NCBI GenBank assembly: GCA_019414445.1
Contig: DXMA01000011.1
Span: 1-64,000, forward strand
Origin: Collinsella sp.
GTDB lineage: Bacteria; Actinomycetota; Coriobacteriia; Coriobacteriales; Coriobacteriaceae
DNA length: 64,000 nucleotides
Reading direction: 5' to 3'
Shown here: positions 59,816-64,000 of the stretch, in pieces
How the letters are laid out: each line of letters begins with the position of its first letter
Numbering within the stretch: the stretch's first letter is position 1
The notes under the pieces: model-generated
Told to the model about the DNA's origin: nothing
The model's database searches: none
What the model saw: only the letters and a program-made list of their open reading frames with translations
Program-made: the position numbers and the translations under genes

Positions 59816-60343
59816 CTAGCGCTGGATAAGAACATAGAGCAAGATGCTCATCGCGATGAGCAAGAAGCCTGCGATGTTAAACATCAGTGTGGCAAAGTTG
59901 CCCACGATGGGGCGTTCGACATAGCTTTTGTCTGGGTTGCTGGGGTTGTAGTACACGGTCATTTGGCTACCGAGGGGCCAAAGCTGCTCCGCGAGGGTGC
60001 CTAGGCGGGCGATGGGGCCTGTCTGCACGTGCAGCCAGCCCTTGGCGTCTTCGTGGGCGGTGGCTTGCGTGCGGATGGGGAGTCCCGACAAGCTTTTGGT
60101 CTTTATGCCACGGAATTGTTTTTTCGCGCGGTATTGCGTGCCGTCGACGATGTATTCCAAAACGGGATACATCCTGCCTTCGCCCATAAAGCGATGGTTG
60201 ATGACCGTTCCCATGGTCACGGCGGTACAGGCCTTGGCTTTCTTGCGAGCGACGGCTTTCATGAGCGCGCCCACTCCGATAAGCAGGATGCCGATGCCCC
60301 CAACCAAGATGAGCGCGAGCAGGGATATCTGCGACGTGGTCAC
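59816..60343 (-). CDS. DUF3592-like membrane protein
   Basis: A 175-residue protein; GTG start with AAAGGAGAACGCC. Two spans at the ends (ISLLALILVGGIGILLIGVGALM; LMFNIAGFLLIAMSILLYVLI) and between them a beta domain (GTVINHRFMGEGRMYPVLEYIVDGTQY... VYYNPSNPDKSYVE), the DUF3592 pattern with YNP. Role unknown. Confidence 0.85.
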   Translation of the reverse strand: MTTSQISLLALILVGGIGILLIGVGALMKAVARKKAKACTAVTMGTVINHRFMGEGRMYPVLEYIVDGTQYRAKKQFRGIKTKSLSGLPIRTQATAHEDAKGWLHVQTGPIARLGTLAEQLWPLGSQMTVYYNPSNPDKSYVERPIVGNFATLMFNIAGFLLIAMSILLYVLIQR

Positions 60344-60436
60344 GGCGTTCTCCTTTGGCGCGATACCGTCATATGTGACCCAGTATAGAGAATCCCGCCA
60401 TCGATGAGCTATTGCGGGGGGGGGGTCAATTCTGAA

Positions 60437-60465
60437 TGTGACAAATGGACTGTTCCTTTGTCACA
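60437..60465. repeat. 29-bp dispersed palindrome, copy 4
   Basis: Imperfect version (TGTGACAAATGGAC arm). A run of nine G lies just upstream (60416-60425). The 60344-60876 gap contains no gene. Confidence 0.85.
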
Positions 60466-60480
60466 TCGGGGACTGCGGAA

Positions 60481-60666
60481 TCGAGGTCTAATACTTTTCC
60501 CGAGAAGTGAACGAGTGAAAACGGACTCCCGAAGCATCGACACTTTTGGCGTGCAATTTCCTGCGGTTTTGCCAGTCAAATCCTGCGGTTTTGACGCCTA
60601 AAAATGTCAATGCTTCGGGGGTCCAAATACAGCCGTTCACTTCTCGGGAAAAGTATTAGACCTCGA
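60481..60666. repeat. 186-bp fold-back (MITE-like) element
   Basis: Perfect 32-bp terminal inverted repeats (60481-60512, 60635-60666; start TCGAGGTCTAATACTTTTCC), with pairing continuing imperfectly inside (CCGAAGCAT(C/T)GACA). The centre has two direct copies of CCTGCGGTTTTG (60560, 60582). Confidence 0.8.
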
Positions 60667-60720
60667 AATATGGGCGGCGTTCGCGAACGGCAACTAGCTT
60701 GCGTCCGGTAGCCGGCACTT

Positions 60721-60747
60721 GGGGCAAAGGGACTGCCCTTTTGCCCC
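60721..60747. repeat. Dispersed palindrome, divergent copy 5
   Basis: GGGGCAAAGGGAC with complementary right arm; same core as the 29-bp family with the outer TGTGA changed. Confidence 0.7.
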
Positions 60748-60832
60748 TTCACCATTGCATCGTATCTGGTGTGGAAAAAATATCGCCTGCGTTCTCGCGC
60801 CTGCGAAGAGTTCCTGAACCGCTTGAATGGGA

Positions 60833-60861
60833 TGTGACAAAGGGACTGTCCCTTTGTCACA
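60833..60861. repeat. 29-bp dispersed palindrome, copy 6
   Basis: As copy 1 with the centre inverted (GACTGTC). It ends 15 bp before the dus gene. Confidence 0.9.
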
Positions 60862-60876
60862 TTGATTTGAGAGTGG

Positions 60877-61836
60877 ATGTTGATGAATTTATCGCTGGCC
60901 CCTATGGAGGGGATTACCGGGCATGTGTTCCGTCGCGTGCATGCGGAGTGCTTTGGCGCACTCGATTGTTATTACACGCCGTTTTTGCCGCCGCCGCGGG
61001 TGGGCAACCGCTTTGGTGGCAAGGCGTTTAAAGAGGTCGATCCTGCCAATAACCAGGGGCTTAACGTAGTACCTCAGCTGATGTCCAAGAATGCGGACGA
61101 GTTTGTGTGGGCGGCGCAGGTGCTCGCCGAGATGGGGTACCGCGAGGTCAATCTCAACCTTGGCTGCCCCTCGGGTACGGTTGTTGCCAAAGGCAAGGGT
61201 TCGGGCTTTCTGCGCAACCTGGATGAGCTCGAGGTGTTCTTGAGCGACGTGTGCGAACGCTCACCCTTGCCGGTGTCGGTCAAGACCAGGCTGGGGTTGG
61301 AAAGCGATGACGAGTACGAACGCGTGCTCGACCTCTATTGCCGCATGCCGCTGGCAGAGCTGATCGTGCATCCGCGCGTGCAAAAGGACCGTTATACGGG
61401 CTCGCCGCGTAAAGAGTTTTACGGCGAGACGTTGGAGCGGGCGCCGTTTCCCGTGGCCTATAACGGCGACATCTTTGATCTTGAGGACATGGATGCGCTG
61501 GTGGGGGCCTATCCCGGAACACGCCACGTAATGTTGGGGCGCGGCTTGCTCGCGAACCCCGCGCTGGCTCGCATGGTTAAGGGCGGCCCTGCTGCCACGG
61601 CCGCTGAGCTGCAGCGCTTCCACGACATGCTGTTTGCGGTCTATGCGGACGAGATTGGGGACAACGCGGTCTTTCGCATGAAGGAGTGGTGGTTCTACGC
61701 CAAATGCGCCTTCGCCGATCCCGCGACCGTTCACAAGCTCGTTCGCAAGACCAAAAAGGTCGATGAATACCGCGCTGCTGTCGAGCGCGTCTTTCGCGAG
61801 CAGCCGCTTGCGCCCGCTGCCCGCTTTTGCGGCTAA
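60877..61836 (+). CDS. tRNA-dihydrouridine synthase
   Basis: A 319-residue FMN enzyme reducing uridines in tRNA. LSLAPMEGITGHVFRR at the N terminus, NLGCPSGTVVAKGKGSGFL (Cys97 the likely catalytic acid), VSVKTRLG, ELIVHPRV and MLGRGLLANPAL are Dus motifs. Start at 60877 or the in-frame ATG six bases later; weak GAGAG site. Confidence 0.93.
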   Translation: MLMNLSLAPMEGITGHVFRRVHAECFGALDCYYTPFLPPPRVGNRFGGKAFKEVDPANNQGLNVVPQLMSKNADEFVWAAQVLAEMGYREVNLNLGCPSGTVVAKGKGSGFLRNLDELEVFLSDVCERSPLPVSVKTRLGLESDDEYERVLDLYCRMPLAELIVHPRVQKDRYTGSPRKEFYGETLERAPFPVAYNGDIFDLEDMDALVGAYPGTRHVMLGRGLLANPALARMVKGGPAATAAELQRFHDMLFAVYADEIGDNAVFRMKEWWFYAKCAFADPATVHKLVRKTKKVDEYRAAVERVFREQPLAPAARFCG

Positions 61837-61875
61837 ATGTGGGCGTTGGGGACGTTCTTAAACGACTATGTTGCA

Positions 61876-61936
61876 AAAAGCTGTACGTCAGCATCCAAAG
61901 ATGTCGGAAAATGTCGACTTTGGATGCTGACGTACA
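61876..61936 (-). terminator. Terminator of the macrodomain-sirtuin operon
   Basis: 19-bp perfect stem (61882-61900 / 61918-61936, TGTACGTCAGC...) with 17-base loop; minus strand continues AGCTTTTTGC. Nearly identical to 63794-63848 apart from one compensated pair. Confidence 0.85.
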
Positions 61937-61960
61937 TGTTTGAAGGCGGTATCGCCCTCG

Positions 61961-62845
61961 TTATCCGACGACTTGGACGGCAAGTGCGTCCAATACACGT
62001 TCCGCGTCGGCGTCGATCAGGATGCTCCGATCGGCGATTTCTGCCGGAGCGACTGCCTCGGCAAAATTGATACATGCGTACGTGGCGCGCTCGTTTTTGG
62101 CGGTCATCTGCCAAAACGGGTACTTGATGATGACGGGCGTATTGCCGCCTACGCCAAGCTCAAAGAACAGAATGCGCATATTGCTGTGGCGGCGCAGGAA
62201 ATCCTGGTAGCGATCGGCCGCAGCATACCAGCCCCTATCCTGCACAAACGTATCGTCGGCGCGCAGGTTCATCGTAAGCGGGGAACCACAGTGGGGACAA
62301 CGGGGCACAAGTGCAGACGGAATGCGCAGGTCCTGTTGGGCGCCGACCATGCAATGTACAAGTCCTTCGTTGTCCCAAGTTTCCTGACAGCAGGGCTTAC
62401 TGCACTGGAATAAACCATAGTCGCCCTGCGTGTAAAAGAGCCGCTGCTTATCAAAGCCGGCGCGCTGGAAGCAATGGTCTACGTTTGTGGTCAGCACAAA
62501 GTAATCGCGGTCGCGCAGTAGGTCCAGGAGCTGCTCATAGACCGGTTTGGGTATGGGGTCATATCGGTTGCACTCAATATAGCGGCTCCAAAATGCCCAG
62601 TATTCCTCGAGCGAGTCGTAGGGGTAGAAGCCGCCGGAGTACATGTCAGCAAAGCCGTAGCGTGCAGCGAAGTCGCCAAAGAGCTTCTCGAAGCGTTCGC
62701 CCGAATAGGTGTAGCCAGCCGCGGTGGAAAGACCCGCGCCGGCACCGATTGTCACGGCGTCGGATGCAGCGAGTGCGGCTTGGAGCTTAGCGATCTGTTT
62801 GGAGAAGCTCACGGTAGATTGATTCGTCAGACGCGAGAAATACAT
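61961..62845 (-). CDS. Macrodomain-linked sirtuin (SirTM)
   Basis: A 294-residue SIR2 protein. GAGAGLSTAAGYTY (34-47), Asn121-Val-Asp123, and Gln140 (YTQGDYGLFQC) in place of the deacetylase His: the class M pattern, known to ADP-ribosylate a lipoyl-carrier protein in staphylococci/streptococci. Zinc cysteines Cys148, Cys152/153, CPHC. AAGGTGAT precedes the ATG, 59 bases inside the macrodomain gene. GcvH-L and LplA2 genes are not adjacent. Confidence 0.9.
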   Translation of the reverse strand: MYFSRLTNQSTVSFSKQIAKLQAALAASDAVTIGAGAGLSTAAGYTYSGERFEKLFGDFAARYGFADMYSGGFYPYDSLEEYWAFWSRYIECNRYDPIPKPVYEQLLDLLRDRDYFVLTTNVDHCFQRAGFDKQRLFYTQGDYGLFQCSKPCCQETWDNEGLVHCMVGAQQDLRIPSALVPRCPHCGSPLTMNLRADDTFVQDRGWYAAADRYQDFLRRHSNMRILFFELGVGGNTPVIIKYPFWQMTAKNERATYACINFAEAVAPAEIADRSILIDADAERVLDALAVQVVG

Positions 62846-63572
62846 TGAAGATCACCTTAAGGTTGGAGTCGTTATGGTCTAGATGATGGCGAACGGTATC
62901 GACGGCAACGCGCGCGGCGGCTTGCTGGGGATAGCCAAAGACGCCCGTCGAGATGCAGCAGAATGCAAGCGTGTCGAGCCCTTGGCGTGTCGCTTCGTCC
63001 AGACAGCTGGTGTAGCAACGGCGTAGTAGCAATTCTTCGCGCGAGCCGGGCTTATGGCTGGGCACGATGGGGCCGACGGTGTGAAAGATGTGGCTGCTCG
63101 GCAGGTTAAACGCTGGCGTGACCTTAACGCGTGCGGTCGGTTCCTCATGCCCCTGCTTATACATGAGGTTGGCGCACGTCAGACGTAGCTGCATGCCGGC
63201 GTATGTGTGGATGGCGTTGTCGATGCAGTGGTGCCCCGGCACAAAGCAGCCGAGCATTTGGCTGTTGGCGGCGTTGGCGATGGCGTCGGCTTTAAGCAGC
63301 GTGATGTCACCGCGCCAGACGGCAACGTGATTGCGGTAGGGGAGTGTGCCGGCATCGGTCGCTCCGCCGCGCTCAACAATTCGCTGATGCAGGTAGGCGT
63401 CCTGGACGTCGAGGGTTTCTGTCGTAAGCGCTTCGGGCGGCCGCACGTTCATAAGGGCTCTGAGCAAATCACGCTGCTCGTCGGCTCCGGCAGGAACGGC
63501 AACGTCGCGTCCATCCGGTCGCTCATCGAGCAATGCGTTGATAAGCCAAACACGACGCTCGGCTTGATTCAT
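62787..63572 (-). CDS. Zinc-type macrodomain ADP-ribosyl hydrolase
   Basis: A 261-residue protein (ATG 63572, GGAGGCC). Macrodomain from about residue 80: VAVWRGDITLLKADAIANAANSQMLGCFVPGHHCIDNAIH, with Cys109, His114/115 and Cys116 as zinc ligands of the Zn-Macro subclass, and ISTGVFGYPQQAAARVAVDTV as the ribose loop. It removes the ADP-ribose added by the co-encoded SirTM. N-terminal ~75 residues are a helical cap typical of the group. Confidence 0.93.
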   Translation of the reverse strand: MNQAERRVWLINALLDERPDGRDVAVPAGADEQRDLLRALMNVRPPEALTTETLDVQDAYLHQRIVERGGATDAGTLPYRNHVAVWRGDITLLKADAIANAANSQMLGCFVPGHHCIDNAIHTYAGMQLRLTCANLMYKQGHEEPTARVKVTPAFNLPSSHIFHTVGPIVPSHKPGSREELLLRRCYTSCLDEATRQGLDTLAFCCISTGVFGYPQQAAARVAVDTVRHHLDHNDSNLKVIFNVFLASDESIYRELLQTDR

Positions 63573-63787
63573 GGCTGGCCTCCTGTCCAATTGATTCGGG
63601 TGTGTCTGACAGTAGTGTGCAGCCTGGATCGTTTTTAAAAAAGAAGGCACAAAAAGGTAACCGTGGAGCGGTATGCCCCACGGCATCCATTTCCTTTAGG
63701 TTTGACGAGAGCACCTTTTGGCTGATGCCGGGAATAGAGCGATGGAGTGCGTTGAAGCCCAATGACTACCTGTGTCGGGCCCATGCA

Positions 63788-63848
63788 AAAAGCTGTACGC
63801 CAGCATCCAAAGATGTCGAAAAATGTCGACTTTGGATGCTGGCGTACA
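63788..63848 (-). terminator. Terminator of the glutaredoxin-like gene
   Basis: 19-bp perfect stem (63794-63812 / 63830-63848, TGTACGCCAGC...), minus-strand AGCTTTTTGCATGG. The remaining 63573-63901 gap holds no gene I can support. Confidence 0.85.
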
Positions 63849-63901
63849 TGTTTGGGTCGTATGGGCTTGGACGTCGGGGCGAGCCGACCGCGGCGCGCGG
63901 A

Positions 63902-64000
63902 CTAGAGCAGGTTCTTCTGTATCCACGCGATGATGTCGCCCGACTCGTAGAGCGGTGCGCCGTCAATAAACAGGCAGGGAACCTGGCGTTTTCCGCCGAT
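63902..64000 (-). CDS. Glutaredoxin-like protein, C-terminal end (partial)
   Basis: The 32 residues at the window edge begin IGGKRQVPCLFIDG and end LYESGDIIAWIQKNLL. VPCLF(I) with the cis-Pro and ESGDI-W is the C-terminal half of glutaredoxin/GST-N thioredoxin folds. The 5' part with the active cysteines is outside the window. Confidence 0.75.
   Translation of the reverse strand: MGGKRQVPCLFIDGAPLYESGDIIAWIQKNLL

Noticed and set aside
61876..63848. Paired hairpins as ends of a mobile element carrying the macrodomain operon
   Set aside because: Both are followed by TTTTT on the minus strand directly after minus-strand genes, so terminators explain them.
1..64000. tRNA, rRNA or tmRNA genes
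   Set aside because: None recognised on either strand by eye; a covariance search would be needed to exclude diverged ones.

Overview
The window looks like chromosomal DNA of a human-gut Coriobacteriia, most likely a Collinsella-like bacterium (Actinomycetota). This is inferred from high GC, AGGAGG-type ribosome-binding sites, a three-gene module of a CXXC mini-protein, a 4Fe-4S membrane protein and a TlpA-type thioredoxin, GMP synthase lacking its glutaminase domain, LPXTG-like surface proteins, and many dispersed palindromic repeats. No rRNA, tRNA or CRISPR array was found.

Region 1 (1-20.9 kb) is very GC-rich and is one conjugative element. The plus-strand left arm has a YraN-like protein, ParA, ParB, a candidate oriT, a MobC-type accessory protein and a relaxase. 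The minus-strand right arm, read from 20.6 kb leftward, has two small HTH proteins, a winged-helix initiator with four 33-bp-spaced iterons inside its gene, a DnaC-like helicase loader, a PcfB-like protein, VirD4, a Maff2-like small membrane protein, a PrgI/VirB3-like protein, VirB4, a glucosaminidase-NlpC/P60 lysin, an exported protein, a VirB6-like protein, a VaFE/SpaA surface adhesin and a class B sortase. No integrase lies in the window. Three copies of a 15-bp palindrome sit inside transfer genes and could be ParB sites.

Region 2 (20.9-31 kb) is a mosaic of small accessory cassettes separated by related intergenic repeats: yjdF with a candidate riboswitch; an AbiD/AbiF-type HEPN abortive-infection protein with tandem terminators; a truncated DinJ-like antitoxin; a two-gene KAP NTPase + DUF262/DUF1524 cassette between ~100-bp direct repeats; and three SAM methyltransferases of lower GC behind a DtxR-like operator. 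Two repeat copies carry LexA-box-like palindromes followed by hairpins with identical loops and different stems.

Region 3 (31-64 kb) looks like host backbone with some accessory genes: a MerR / flavodoxin / CMD-cupin module; three consecutive SirTM-like sirtuin genes divergent from a TetR regulator; two AAA ATPases of different families (DUF4143 and DUF234); a divergent type IIA topoisomerase pair; a Tat-exported cell-wall protein next to a LuxR regulator; guaA; a two-component system; the CXXC / 4Fe-4S / TlpA redox operon; a fused ABC exporter; two membrane proteins; a tRNA-dihydrouridine synthase; a macrodomain-SirTM operon; and the end of a glutaredoxin-like gene. A 29-bp palindrome occurs five times (plus one variant) between 51 and 61 kb, with a 186-bp fold-back element among the copies.
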